Shown: positions 1-12,167 of the stretch, piece by piece | Layout: every line of letters starts with the position of its first letter | Numbering within the stretch: the first letter of the stretch is position 1 | DNA from: Owenia fusiformis | Lineage: Eukaryota > Annelida > Polychaeta > Sabellida > Oweniidae | Reading direction: 5' to 3' | DNA: 64,000 nucleotides | NCBI GenBank assembly: GCA_903813345.2 | Contig: CAIIXF020000011.1 | Span: forward strand, 12,062,842 to 12,126,841 | Position numbers and translations under genes: made by a program | The notes under the pieces: model-generated | The model's database searches: none | Seen by the model: the letters and a program-made list of their open reading frames with translations, nothing else | What the model was told of the DNA's origin: nothing

Positions 1-73
1 TTTGAGGGGAGGTGTTCAACATTTCCAAGTCACTCATGTTAGGTGTTCCCAAGTTGACAGGCCTGTGTTCCAC

Positions 74-110
74 GTAGGTAGGTAGGTAGGTAGGTAGGTA
101 GGTAGGTAGG
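74..110. repeat. GGTA tetranucleotide microsatellite
   Basis: About nine uninterrupted copies of GGTA in a row. This is a simple sequence repeat with no coding context. Confidence 0.95.
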
Positions 111-113
111 AGG

Positions 114-606
114 TTTTTTATACAAAGCCTTATTTGGCTGGTTCTTAATGAGATTTGAATGAAGAAAGGGGTTTTAATCTCTCTGATTAAGTGAGACTGA
201 CTAAACGCCCCCTACAGAGTCACAACACCGTAAAGACTCCACAGGTCAATCAGCAGTCTGAACATGGATGGGAATGTGACCGTGAATTAATAGACTGGAA
301 CAATATCAATATATATTTTGGGTAATATTGACAATTTTCATGAAATGAAAATCAAAGCGACTATTATCGACCAATTCGATCCATCTATTAACAGAGACAA
401 AGGAGTGTACTTGGATCCCACTATACCAACAACTTTTGAGACGCCCCTCTGAATTTTCTCGCCATATTTAAGAAGTCATAATGGATGTAGGACGAAATAT
501 TTTACGTATATCTTTATCGAATATGTTCATGTCAGACAAATTTATAGTACTTCAATATGAACATTTCCGGACAGATGAACATTCATTTTCATGAATCTCA
601 TGGACA
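114..606. other. Non-coding stretch, nothing recognised
   Basis: AT-rich sequence with no open frame of note, no clear repeat and no splice-like arrangement that I could support. Confidence 0.6.
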
Positions 607-608
607 TA

Positions 609-1311
609 CAGGGCGTTCATAAAGTTCTTGCAAAAGTACTCTAATTTTTTATGTTTCTCATTCAATCTGGCTGAAGCGATAGGTATCGATATGGAAAACT
701 GAATTCAACAATGTTTTTCTCTTAAACCAATCATTGAAAACACTCTGTAAAAAAACATGGTATTTTATGTTATGTTGACTGATTGACAACAATTTAATGC
801 GAAAATTATTTAGAAATATTTTATAATAACTGTTTTTGTTAACATTTTTTGTTTTTTAGTGCAATTGTTTTTGCTCATTTCTACCACTAAATTCTTGAGA
901 ATGAAATAAAATGTCTTTCCGAACCTTGTTGGAACAAAATAGCATATACAACATGTTTTTAGACCTCTCAATATTAAAGTTATACAAAGGAATTTTTGGT
1001 TGATTTTAAAAAAGTATTCAAAATATTAAAACAAAATCCCCCCAAAATGGATAAAAATCAAGAAAAAACTTTTATTTCATTAACAAGATACTTTTTTAAA
1101 ATCAACCAAAATTTCTTTTGTACAATTACAATATTGAGAGACCTAAACATGTTGTGCTTATGTCGTTTTGTTCCAATGAGGACCAGCGTAATCGAGTGGA
1201 TCACCAGTGGATGTATGAATATACTTACGTATACTGAGTGGAAATTACAGCCAGATTGACTGAGATACAAAAGTTTTAAAGCACTTTTGCAAGAACTTTA
1301 TGAACGCCCTG
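609..1311. mobile_element. Non-autonomous mariner/Tc1-type element (MITE)
   Basis: The left end reads CAGGGCGTTCATAAAGTTCT and the right end is its inverse complement, with homology running about 65 bp inward. Both ends are flanked by TA (607-608 and 1312-1313), the target duplication typical of Tc1/mariner. An inner hairpin pairs TTGATTTTAAAAAAGTAT with its complement about 100 bp away. No transposase frame is present, and the short open frames here are accidental. A relative lacking these outer ends lies at 55018-55749. Confidence 0.75.
1182..1209. repeat. Terminal fragment of the CACTGGTG foldback family
   Basis: The stretch ends in GTAATCGAGTGGATCACCAG plus TG, matching the right terminus of the complete foldback at 53576-54104. 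It interrupts the mariner-type MITE where its relative at 55 kb reads straight on, so it is probably the remnant of an insertion. Confidence 0.7.
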
Positions 1312-1313
1312 TA

Positions 1314-2150
1314 TACAGCAACTATTGGAGGATGTAACCAATGGATGTCATGGACATGTACATTACAGTGATGATTTGGAGTCCACAACTATGGATCCGG
1401 ATCTCATTAAAACTAATTTTATTTTCTTTGTTTCGTTTCATCACCATGGAGGCTTTGCAACGTTAGTTTGGTTTAGTTTGTTTAAGTTCATTGTACTTAT
1501 GCGTTCACTACAGAGGGGATTTTATCACAGATGGCAGAATTTTTCTAAGAAAATACATCCTAAAGAAATTTATTTTGGATGTATTCTGCCATCTGTGGAT
1601 TTTATATAGGAGTCCATGCTAAATGCGTTTTGAAGTGTTCTCTAAAAGCAGGTGTTCACTTGAATGTTCCCAAAGACACGTTTTATGTATCAATATAGCA
1701 ACTCCTCTATTGGAATTATTGCTTCAACAGGGTTCGATTGATTAAAAACACAAACTTCATCAATCACACGATCTTAAAATAAAGGCTTATTTCTGTTCCA
1801 ACATGGGTTCAATCTTAGCAATATTTTCAAAGAAAGGAGAAAAATCAAGATGGAAACATATTCTAGGTCATCTTTTTACAGATTAATTCTTCAATAATAT
1901 TAGACAGCGATTTTGCCAGTCATTTCATTATTTTATGGACTTAAAATAAAATTACACCAGAGAAAATTGAAGCCAGTGAGAATATTTTCGTAAAACAGAT
2001 GTTCAAAGTAAAAGAAAGTACAAAAGTCAATATTGAATCAAGTGTGCTGTCCATGTTATATATAATTCATGGCTACATGTATTATGCATAACATCATATT
2101 TTTTCCAACACAGAATATGTAATCGCAGTCGTCTATGACTACGTACCACC
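1314..2150. other. Non-coding stretch with one hairpin and one dispersed repeat
   Basis: A hairpin at 1526-1597 has perfect 15-bp outer arms (CACAGATGGCAGAAT and its complement) and an inner arm AATACATCC that can pair with GGATGTATT. From about 1730 to 2200 the sequence resembles 15060-15330, including the phrase ACACAATATG-like followed by TAATCGCAGTC. It therefore looks like a single copy of the family that is tandemly repeated at 15.3-16.2 kb. No gene is seen. Confidence 0.5.
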
Positions 2151-2204
2151 ATCACTACAGTCTATAGTGACTCGAAGAGAAGATCTATATTTTTATACGC
2201 AAAA

Positions 2205-3286
2205 CGTTTTAAGAAGGATGTTGTATTCCTTCAGGAAACGCATTCAAGTATAGATGATAGTAAGATATGGGAAAATAAATGGGGTTGGGGAAGTGTATAT
2301 TTTCTCATGGCAGACTTAGAAATGAACGAGGGGTAGCTATTTTATTGGGTAACGACAGTATATCCATCATAAAACAGTTGAGTGACATTGAAGGAAGATA
2401 CATCATCATTCAAATACAAAGTGAGGGTAAAAACTACACGTTGTACGCAATATATGCTCCAAATGATGAAAATGCTAGGAAAGAGTTTTTCGATCATGTA
2501 TCAGCAATTATAATAACAACAGAATTTTCACACGAAAATCTGACTCTAGGGCGGGGGGATTTTAATGTTACCATGTATAATAGATTAGACATATATTTAA
2601 GAAATGTTCAACATATCCAAAATAACGATGCATCTCGTGGGGCCCACCTAGATTTAATTAAATTTTATGACCTCGTTGATATATAAAGGCATAAGAACCC
2701 GACAAAAATTCAATATACCTATGAATCTTCTGCAAAATATGACATGCGAAATTCTCTTTCCAAAAGTAGGTAAGATACATGTATGTGACTCATTAAAAAG
2801 AATATGGGTAACGGTATACCTCTGTAAGATAGCTCCATTGGTTAAGTCTAATCACACATGTGTATTACTGGACACTATGTCAAATGGAAACAACAAACAA
2901 GGCCCTGGCTTTTATAAAATTAATAATAAACTGATTGAGAACGATGCATTTCAAAATATTATCAGAAAATTAGTGAAAGATGTCAAAACAGAATACAATG
3001 ACCTTAATAATATCCAAATGTGGGAATTTCTAAAATATAAAATTTAAGTTCAAACTATTGAGTTTTCAAAGCAAAAAAGCTAGGGCACTTAGGGCCCAAG
3101 AGATACAGCTTATTAAATCATTAGAGAATCTAGACAGTGGATTGGTTAACAAAATTAATCTCAATGCAGACAACTGTAGGAAATACGATGAAGCAAAATC
3201 TAAGCTAAATGACATTTATCAGTATAAAGAGCAGGGCAAGAATAGAGGGATCTTTGGGGTTCTCCCCACAGAAAATTTGCAAAATT
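2205..3286 (+). mobile_element. L1-like LINE fragment (endonuclease and start of RT), broken
   Basis: An apurinic endonuclease domain is recognisable in pieces. VVFLQETH lies in one frame near 2213. After a frameshift near 2290, a second frame carries GVAILLGN, EGRYII, YAIYAPND and GDFNV (2279-2686). A third frame, from about 2667, carries the linker GPGFYKINNKLIEND and WEFLKYKI, and a fourth segment (3058-3286) ends in KEQGKNRG. This order is that of L1/Tx1-type LINE ORF2. There are at least two frameshifts, no RT catalytic motif (YADD) and no 3' end, so the copy is dead and truncated where the palindrome at 3306 begins. Confidence 0.8.
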
Positions 3287-3305
3287 GAACATCATTCGGT
3301 TCATT

Positions 3306-3628
3306 GACTTGCGGTAAGTACAGAGGTACCGCACGATAATGACGTAATTCTCGCGGTACCGCAAGATATCTGCGGTGATGCTGACTTTGCGGTCTCTTTG
3401 TGAATTGGAAATAGCGGTACCGCTGTGAGTTGCGGAATTGCGCAGGCTTGCGGAGCAAGTTTGCGTGTCCGAGGCCTAATTCATGAAAGCTCCGCATTCC
3501 GCAACTCACTGCGGTACCGCTATTTCCAATTCACAAAGGGACCGCAAAGTCAGCATCACCGCAGATATCTTGCGGTACCGCGAGAATTACATCATTATCG
3601 TGCGGTACCTCTGTACTTACCGCAAGTC
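3306..3628. repeat. Long GGTACC-rich palindrome (foldback element)
   Basis: The left arm starts GACTTGCGGTAAGTACAGAG and the right arm ends with its inverse complement. Arms of roughly 130 bp or more are separated by a short spacer around 3450-3490. Each arm contains several GCGGTACCGC palindromes, so the whole can form a long hairpin. GC content is clearly higher than in the flanks. Open frames on both strands here are by-products of the symmetry. Confidence 0.85.
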
Positions 3629-3639
3629 ACTCTCTGGAA

Positions 3640-4630
3640 ATTCTCTGTAATGAATCCTCTTGAAAAAACACTTAACATTACCTTTCAGTGATGGTAATAC
3701 ATACGTGTGTAAACCTGGTATTGTCCTTTTCGGTCATTCCACATATAAGCAGACATTCGTGTCGCCAAGGGTTTTTTCTCAACCGTTAATAGATATATAT
3801 AGAATTTTTTTAAGAACATCTACTTAGGACCAATACCCACTTGTACAACCACCAAACAGCAAATTTTAATTGTTTGGTAGTAAGTGAGAATTTTTTCTAA
3901 CTTCATTTGCTGACAAATTCCTCAGGTACGTTATGTCGCCAGAGTGCATAGTGATGTTTTATAAGCATAACTGGAGTAGTTATAGATTTCAGAACACATC
4001 CAAACTTCCTGAAAAGATACCTGTGGGTATATACTGTATTTTACCAACGTTTCGAGTAATTTAATCCTTTCCAAATACCTTTCTAAAATACCACTTTAGA
4101 TATTTCAATTTCTAGAGAATGCACGAATCACTTAAATGTTTAATCAAAAGTGATATTTTATCAGAAAATGATTTATCAAAATGCATGCAAAGTTTCAAAA
4201 CTGTATTCTATCCAGAACAAAAGTTATAGGTCATAAAGGTGTCATTTTTCAATTCAAAAGATAAGGATTTTAAGGTACGTTACAACATTTCCCAACATTT
4301 TGTAATAGCTTGATGGAATTAGTAAATAAATTCTTGAATATGACAAGGCGGACATTCAATATAATGTGCTCATTACCTTTGTTCGCTCTGTTATATTGCT
4401 TTATTGGAACATGTAATGAGTTTTCCTCATGTACGTTGCAATAAGGTACGTTACGGAAAGTGCGAAATAAGTTGATTAGCTCAGCAATAAATGCTGCTAA
4501 TCCAGTGGAGGAGATCATCACGTGGTCTCATGATACGTCATACTTTATTTGCAGTCAAATGAAATGGGATTTCTTCCTAAAAATCCCTAAATAATACAGC
4601 AATCGCGTAAGTACAACACCTGTATCTTTT
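3640..4630. other. Non-coding stretch
   Basis: No gene is supported. The short motif AGGTACGTTA occurs near 3921, 4271 and 4444, close to the GGTACGTT terminus of the next foldback. It could be end fragments of related elements, but this is weak. Confidence 0.4.
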
Positions 4631-4637
4631 GCCTAAA

Positions 4638-6062
4638 GGTACGTTCACACCAACGGCGAATGCCACGCTTTAAATCGGCGAGCAAAGCGCCGTCATTTTT
4701 GTCATTTTTCTTCATACCAACGGCGCTTTGATGGCGCTTTAAAGCGGCTTGTAAAGCGGCACCAAAGCGTAACAAAGTTTGATTAAAGCGTCGGGGTCGT
4801 AATAGGTCGTAGAAAAGCTCAGAGTAAAACGGGATATTCGGCAAGAGCGCCAAAAAATTTTAAACTCTTAAAGAATTTTGGGCGCTCTGTTACGAATTGA
4901 TTAAGCGCCGAGAGCGTATCAAAGCTTAACAAACCGTAACAAAGCTCAGAAAAACTTGATCCAAAGCGTAGGAAAGCTTAACATAGCTCTAAAAGGTTCC
5001 TCACGCTTTGATCCCGCTTTGATCAGGCTTTGTTACGCTTGAAATCACGCTTTGAAAAGCTTTGATAAGCATTATTACGCTTTGATGCGATTATGACGCT
5101 TTAAATCAGGCTCTGATACGATTGCAAAACTCTGTTGTGCATTGTTACGCTCTGTTAAGCTCTGGCACGCATTGGAAAATGTCGAGATCGCCGATTCCAT
5201 GCCGCTTTTGATCCAATGACTATATAAAGATGCAGTAGATCCATAAAACCATTGCATCTTTGACTCGAGAACACGATGGCAGAACAACGAGATCCAGAAA
5301 TTCCAGATGGACCAGAGCATGACCTATCTGAAGAAGACATGACGTTTGTCGCACGGCGTGATATAGCGTGTGAAAACTTTCAAGCGTAACAAAGCCTAGC
5401 AAAGCGTTTCAATCCTTGATTAAAGCGTCTCAATTCGTTAGAAAGCTTGAGAGTCCCTCAGGAAAGTGTAACAAAGAGTGTCAGATATTGATAAAAGCGT
5501 CTGACCTCGTGTCAGATCTTCATGCCAGATCGTAGCAAATCTTGAGACATCTTAACGAAGCGTGTCAAGTGGTAACAGACCGTGAATAGACTGGGGTCCC
5601 CGCTTTGAACCAAGCTGTGTTAAGCTTTCCTACGCTTTGAGTCAAGCTTTGTTGAGCTTTGTTACGGTTTGTTAAGCTTTGATACGCTCTCGGCGCTTCA
5701 ATCAATTCGTAACAGAGCGCCCAAAATTTTTAAACAGTTTAACATTTTTTGGCGCTCTTGCCGAATATCCCGCTTTACTCCGAACTTTTCTACGACCTAT
5801 TACGATCCCGACGCTTTAATCAAGCTTTGTTACGCTTTGGTGCCGCTTTACAATCCGCTTTAAAGCGCCATCAAAGCGCCGTTGGTGCGAACGCTTAAAC
5901 AGTTTAAATTTTTTAGCGCTCTTGCCGAATATCCCGCTTTACTCCCGAGCTTTTCTACGACCTATTACGACCCCGACGCTTTAATTAAGCTTTGTTACGC
6001 TTTGGTGCCGCTTTACAAGCCGCTTTAAAGCGCCATCAAAGCGCCGTTGGTGTGAACGTACC
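4638..6062. mobile_element. 1.4 kb foldback element with GGTACGTTCACACC ends
   Basis: Both termini are GGTACGTTCACACCAACGGC in inverted orientation (right end at about 6040-6062). The interior is filled with inverted, AAAGC/GCTTT-rich sequence such as CAAAGCGTAACAAAG and its complement. The right arm is present twice in tandem (about 5700-5885 and 5890-6062) and an internal copy of the terminus occurs near 4710, so the element is nested or partly duplicated. No transposase is encoded and no clear target duplication was found. Confidence 0.8.
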
Positions 6063-6390
6063 ATAAGCAAAGCTGGTTAATCAAAGATCTAGGATATCCC
6101 GATTCGGTTGAAAGATATTCTAAATAAACAACTTAATTGGTCATTGTTAAAACATGATGTCAACTTTTTTCCCAAACCGCTACGACTTGAGTTTTATATC
6201 AATTAAGCTACGTTGCTTTTGATAACGTTTAATAACGCTTAATACTTGTTTTATTTCTGTCTTAATAGTGGTAACTAACCCGGGAATTCACAATTTGTTG
6301 CTGTATGGCCAAGACTAAACCAGAAATTCAAAATAATTAAAGAGAAAGAAAGAAAAGAATCGAGGGACAAAAATACCTTGAAAAGTAACG

Positions 6391-6992
6391 ATGAAGGCTG
6401 TCAAGTTCATTTGGTTAAGTTCCGAAAGATGCGCAGTCAAAAAGAATGAGCTTGAACTTCGTGACAAAGTCAAACCTTTGAAAGGGACATTCAAGCTACA
6501 TGCAATTTCTGGGATCGGGAACAACATTGTCATGATGAGCGATGTCAGCTGTTATTGCAAACGCTGTTTAAACGGAGACTTTTGTGACAAGTGGACTGGA
6601 GCAAAACTCACTAATACAAAGTCTAAAAATTAATCCAGCTCAGAGAAAAGTGATGTAAACAATAATGCACAAGTAAACAACGAAATATCAGCAATGAGAT
6701 ACATCAAAGATGAGTTTTGTGCTGCGTTATATGTTAGAAATTGGTATATTGGAAAGATTGTGGACAGAGATGAGGAGGACGGACAATATGAAATTAATTT
6801 CATGAAGAAAAAGGGCAGTTATTCCAATGGCCCAAGAAAACAGATCTAATTTGGGTTAAGGAAAATGATATTTTGTGTAAAATTTCAGACCCACTTGCAA
6901 CTGGGAAGCACGCACGAATGATGAAAATCGCCGCCAGTGACATGCAATTGATCTTGCAAAAGTGGAGCACATTTAGTGAAAACGTTGGCTAA
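6391..6992 (+). pseudogene. Decayed fragment of an invertebrate uncharacterised-protein C-terminal region
   Basis: The first part reads MKAVKFIWLSSERCAVKKNE and contains GIGNNIVMMSDVSCYCKRCL (6391-6633), then meets a TAA. The same frame continues with AALYVRNWYIGKIVDRDEED and INFMKKKG. A one-base shift near 6836 then leads into DLIWVKENDILCKISDPL and ends at TAA 6990-6992. From memory, this order (a Cys-containing GNN segment, then a chromo/Tudor-like beta module ending ILCKI) is common at the C-terminus of unannotated invertebrate proteins. That family recollection is not verified. An AATAAA lies about 15 bp after the last stop. One stop and one frameshift argue for a pseudogene, or an unrecognised intron may remove the stop. 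Confidence 0.55.
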
Positions 6993-9630
6993 AACCTTAT
7001 TCCAGTGAAATAAACATTTGACATTTGTAAAGGAACGAAATGTCTTAGATTTATGCGACGTTCTCTTTCATATGCCTCTGCTATGAAGCATTTTATGTTT
7101 TGTTGTTTTGTTGTTTAAGAAGTTGTTATTGTTTGTAGTTGGTCATATCACGAGTTTATATTCTTCTAAACAAATAAGTAAATGGTATTGATCGAGTTAA
7201 AATGTTTTGATAATGATATTAAGATACGTTATTATTTTGTAATTTTGTAATTTTGTATCTCTATTAAAAGATATAAAATGGTTTATGGTGACAATACAAT
7301 GGACAGGAGCTTGTGTTTTAAGACTGGATATATACGAGAAAGATTCGGTGGGTTAACAATTGCGTCAATTTTTACTTTAAAGATTCTCGCAATCTTTATC
7401 CAATCAGCGTTTGCCATGTGTACCGGCTCACGTATAAAAGGCGAATCCAACTCAAATCCATGCAGGGGTGTATGAGGTACTCGAATAGGAAAGAGCTCGT
7501 GAAATCTGAATTTATATGCACATGGTCAATGTTTACACATGTTTGGAGTTATTGAAGAAAATTTGATATGGGTGTGGTTCCGAACTTGAAGTCATTGCTG
7601 GAAAATATGATTTTAATACGTCAAATTATATCGATAAATACAGCACTAAAAATAACAGTACACATGAAGTACATGTATGATTGTGTCCAGAAATGTTTGA
7701 AACCCTTACGGAAAATTCTGTCTGCATTTTGTCACCATTGCTCTTTCTTCCCGCATTCTAGTGCTGTTTGAATGAATATATTAATTAATGTATTTCTAAC
7801 TAAAATATATCACTTTTTTTTATAAACCACAAACATTTATATCATAAAAAATTATTCAATACTTGAGTGAGCACGATATGCAAGGGTTACTAAGTTGACA
7901 CAGTATGACCACTGATAATGTGTTAGTCCATGCACACAGCGTAACACCCCTCACATGCATAGTGAAGTGACTAATTGGTTTATGTTTACGTTTTAATGTG
8001 TTTTGTGTTCCTTGTTACAGCAAGGGGGGCCAGTAAAGTAGACTAACATGTTTGCATGGCAATTTTTGATCGAATATGTGAGACACTTTAAGCGACGTTG
8101 TTTTGCACTGACAAGTTTAACTTATTTCTGATTATTACTAGATGTCTTTGCCACATACAAATATATGATGATTTGAAAGCGAAATCCCATAGTTTCATTG
8201 TATGCCCAAAATAACTTTTCACATGTTGTGTTAAACATCATGAGAATACATGACAGTGTTGCTTTTGTAAAACAATTTTTTTGAGAAGCGACGGCATTTA
8301 TGCATTACAACGTAAATTTATGTTATTTCTTGATTAAAATGATTAGTGATTTCCCAAATGCAATTTATAGTTTTGTTTCTTAGTGATCTATAGAATAGAG
8401 ATTACCAGAGGAAGGCATCGCATATCAAGTTAGCTAAAATCCCCTTAGAATAAAACAGGTATCGAGAACGAATCTTAAACTATACGCTTTTTATAATTTT
8501 ACACCTCTTATTTTCAAAATAGTGTAACTTTTGATATATAAAAGTTAAAATGCCAAAACTTGGGGATTTTATAGGGGATACATAAAACAAAATCAAAATC
8601 TGAAAATTAATGCAATGAAACAAAGTTCATTTTTCAAAAGTTTGGAACCTTAAATGTCTCCTTATATGTGGAATGACTGTTTTATCAGGTTAAGTTTCCC
8701 AATAAAAAAATTAAAAATTGAATGTGATATAGACGTTCAAATATGAATGTAAAAGCAACCTGTTTTTAAGATTTTTAAGGTTGCGGAACATCGCAACTTT
8801 AAGGTTAGTTTGTATGTTAGGAATTTTGCTGCAATCCTCAATAAAGTCACATGTTATTTTTCAATTAGGAATCACTCCTTCATCACATTCATTGTCTATA
8901 TTTTCAGTTTTGCACAAAAAAGTGCACTTATGTACCTAGAAAAGACTGGTGAGAACATTTGCTTCGTAAAATGCATAAAAACGAGAAAATTCAGTGACAG
9001 AAGGTTAATTACGAACATACACGACAACCTTAATACAATTATCGTCATTTTGAATATCAATTAATAAGTACTCTCTGGAAGCAATTGGAGAAACGTGAGA
9101 CGTAAACGTGTCCACCGTATTTGAATAAGGGGGTGCGTTTTACAGAAAATATAGATGGCTAGACAAATGATTGCTTGGAAGAAGGCCGCGCATCTGGGGT
9201 CCGGGGCATGCTTCCTCGTGGACAAATTTTGTCATTGAAGACGTTGTTTGGTGCAATCTGAGCGTTTTAAAGGACCATTAATAGTTGTTTTCTCACATAA
9301 AATAGCATTTTTGAAGTTTCACTGAGGAATCTTATCAAAAAGAATTTTTGAGCAGACAGCGCATGCGTGAAGTTGAAAACGTTTACTTTTTTGGCTCTAT
9401 TATTTTGTGAAATATACATGATATGCTTGTACTGGGTCTCAATGGATATATTACACATTAAATCGGAAATTCTCGTGATCAAGATGGATAGTCGATACTT
9501 TATGTAGGACAAGAAAGACGGTTATTAGTTGCTCTTTGATTCTACATTCAATAATATAAACTTTTCTCTGGACGCCATTGTATATATTTAGTCTGTGTAA
9601 TAGACTAATCCGTATAGAGACATATTACAC
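6993..9630. other. Long non-coding stretch
   Basis: Only short, unconvincing open frames occur (for example 7278-7475, 7568-7771 and 8810-9064). No domain-like sequence, clear repeat or splice pattern was seen. Confidence 0.5.
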
Positions 9631-9636
9631 GGGTCG

Positions 9637-9812
9637 TGCCGGTGTGAAAGAAATTATGGTCCCCCAGGGATAATGGTCCCCCCTTTTAAAGGCCCTTTCT
9701 GGCCCTGATTGTGTATAAGATAATAAGGGAAAGAGCACAAAGAGGTCACCATATAAATCAATGGAGAGTAAGACCATAAATTAATAGGACCTCCTACCTT
9801 TTTACACCGGCA
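9637..9812. repeat. Small inverted-repeat element (MITE-like)
   Basis: The ends are TGCCGGTGTGAAA and its near inverse complement TTTACACCGGCA, with partly matching ATTATGGTCC / GACCATAA inside. It is short, has no coding capacity, and lies just before the LINE at 9995. Confidence 0.5.
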
Positions 9813-9994
9813 ATTTTACCTGGGCCAGTGAAAGAGGCTAATTCGTCTTTGTGTCTTCGTTGAATTCGAACAGTGCATATTGAACTGCAGTGACATCTTT
9901 GGAATAATAACGCAACAATTTGAGAACTACATGGTGATCATAACTACCCTTATGAACTCGAGCGACATCTATTTTGAGACCTAAGAGCAATAAA

Positions 9995-11532
9995 ATGTCG
10001 TCAACTCCAACACCTAAATCAAAGTTCTTTGTGCCAGCAAAAGTAGAAATTACGTCAAGTGATTCCGATGAATACGTTTCCAACAGTACATTTAGTGCCG
10101 ATGATTCACAAGATGAACCAATATACACTCAGACCGAGTCGGATATTCTTGATCACATCAGGAATTCATGCGGAACGCTCACAAAACCACTTTGCATCCA
10201 AAGAATCACTGCTGAACAAGATACATCTGGGCTAGCATCAGTCCGAGAGGCACTTTACGACTACGTGAGGATTCACAAGTCCAACACCATGCCACCTGGG
10301 GCACTAATACGCAGACGTCCCAAACGTAGAGGAACTGGTGACAACATAACAGCGATATTAGCAAGTGATATATACACGCTCTATATGTTTATAGAAGGAG
10401 CTGCAAACATTTCAGAGGTCAAACTGATGCTCAACACAAAATCAAAATCTCGGAAATCAATGGTGGCTTCACAAAAATCTATTGAGTTAAGCTCAAAATC
10501 CATAGATCCAACATCATATAACTTAGTTAACCATGATCAAATCGCAACACTGCTAGCAAGCACGATTGAAATGAAATAAAAACCATCTTTGATGAAGGTC
10601 TCGTGCAAATTAAATCAGAAATTACAAGTTTAAAGAAAGAAAAAGAAGCTGAGTTGAAGAAAAAGGTGGATCTGCTAACAAATGAATTAAGTCGAAGCAA
10701 AGACTCTGAACAAAAGCTAAAAAATGAAGCAAAGCTAGCAGTTAAAACAATTAATGATCAAAAACAAGAAATTAAAGACCTAAACAAAACAATATCTGAA
10801 ACAAAGACTTTAGTTAAAAACTTGCATGCGTTGCAAAGCAAAGTTCACGATCTTGAGAAGCGATGTGCCCCGATGTTGCACTACCAAAACCGTGGTCTTC
10901 AGAAAGAAACCGAGCACAAAGTGGCCCACCACGCAAGTTTGTCCGACTACAAACCCGCTGTGGCAGCAGTAACGTCGGTCTGGAGCTTACCTTCCGTTGA
11001 ACAACTAAAGTCATCCTTAGAGTCGAAAACCTCAACATCGATTCCAAGCACGTCAACTCAGAAGAAAGATGCTACGCATATACAAACTGCTACTAAAATC
11101 ATTACCACTTCATTATCGAGTTCTACAAGTCAAACCTCGCTTCGCCCTACACATGCACAACCTGCATGCAGTACTACTTCAGCACTGCACTCTGGTGCAT
11201 CTACAACAATCACCAACGCTCCCTCTCGGCACAACCTTGCATCAACCAACAACGTAAAGCTGACTCTTCACAGCAACCTAAGAATTCAATATCTACATGG
11301 CCTGAAAAGCAAGCTGCAGAACATGCAGTTAAGGCTAAACAGGCTAAACGGTCATCTACTAGCCATGAGTTGTATAAGATGCCCATTCATAGTGTTAAAA
11401 CCAGTACGACGAAACCATCATCAGACGATATCCCTCAAGCAGAATACGAATCACGTTACTGTGTTAGCTAAAGACTATTCAAAGGCAAGACATAGTCAAT
11501 TCTGCCCCAAAAGCATTGGATGTCGAGACTAG
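9995..11532 (+). pseudogene. LINE ORF1-like region, frameshifted
   Basis: The first frame starts at ATG 9995 (MSSTPTPKSKFFVPAKVEIT) and runs to TAA at 10579. The second frame (about 10590-11532) continues directly with a strong heptad-like coiled coil, LKKEKEAELKKKVDLLTNEL, followed by a Ser/Thr-rich linker. The change of frame near 10580 suggests one frameshift in an originally single ORF1. The order coiled coil, disordered linker, then a downstream endonuclease fits a non-LTR retrotransposon ORF1. No clear RNA-binding zinc knuckle is seen. It belongs with the endonuclease and RT pieces downstream. Confidence 0.65.
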
Positions 11533-11607
11533 CTCTCGCCTAGTCAATATAACAAGAATAAAATCCCATATCGTCGCACGGAGTCTGGTCACTACTGTAA
11601 CGGGGTA

Positions 11608-12060
11608 ATGTATGGCAGTCCATATCTTACAAGCATTATGAAAAAGATGCGTGTAATTGTGTTAACAGAACATTGGCTATATCCAGACAATCTTAATTTT
11701 CTGAATTCCCTTGATCTGAACTATATTTCACACGGTGTTAGTCAAAAAGGGTTATCAGTTGATGATGTTGCATGTAGAGGCCATGGTGGAGTAGCCATAA
11801 TTTACAAAAAAAGTCTAATAGTGAGGAACAAAATTACCATAAATGATAGAATATGTGGTATAGAGATCGGAACGGAAGAAGATTGTAGGCTTTTTATTTT
11901 TGCTGTTTACATTTTACATATGGTCCAAAACACACATTTTATCGAAACGATGTTTCATCATGTGTAGATTTTACATTTATACAAGCTTCAAAACTAGATT
12001 TAGTCAGTGAATGTTTTGTTGTTACTGACCACCCTTTAACTCATCAGATCATCAGCTTCC
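11608..12060 (+). pseudogene. LINE endonuclease domain, partial
   Basis: The frame at 11608-11967 contains VIVLTEHWLYP and CRGHGGVAIIYKK, the signature of the LINE apurinic endonuclease core. Shortly after the stop, another frame (near 12000-12030) gives CFVVTDHPLTHQ, resembling the conserved S/T-DH near the domain end. Part of the domain is missing or out of frame. The piece lies between ORF1 and the RT fragments of the same element. Confidence 0.7.
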
Positions 12061-12064
12061 TGGT

Positions 12065-12154
12065 CAACTCAACCCCAAGTCAACTCAACCCTTAGTCAAG
12101 TCGACCCCAGGTCAAGTCGACCCTTGTCAAGTCGACCCCAAGTCATCTCGACCC
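12065..12154. repeat. ~16-bp tandem repeat inside the LINE
   Basis: About six units of a 15-16 bp motif like CAAGTCGACCCCAAGT sit between the endonuclease and RT segments. The first two units are CAACTCAACC variants. It looks like a local expansion in the decaying element. Confidence 0.8.
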
Positions 12155-12167
12155 GACATATATCGAT

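Noticed and set aside
3219-3691. Two similar frames on opposite strands (RNSLRYRYFQFTK...)
   Set aside because: Mirror images created by the palindrome at 3306-3628.
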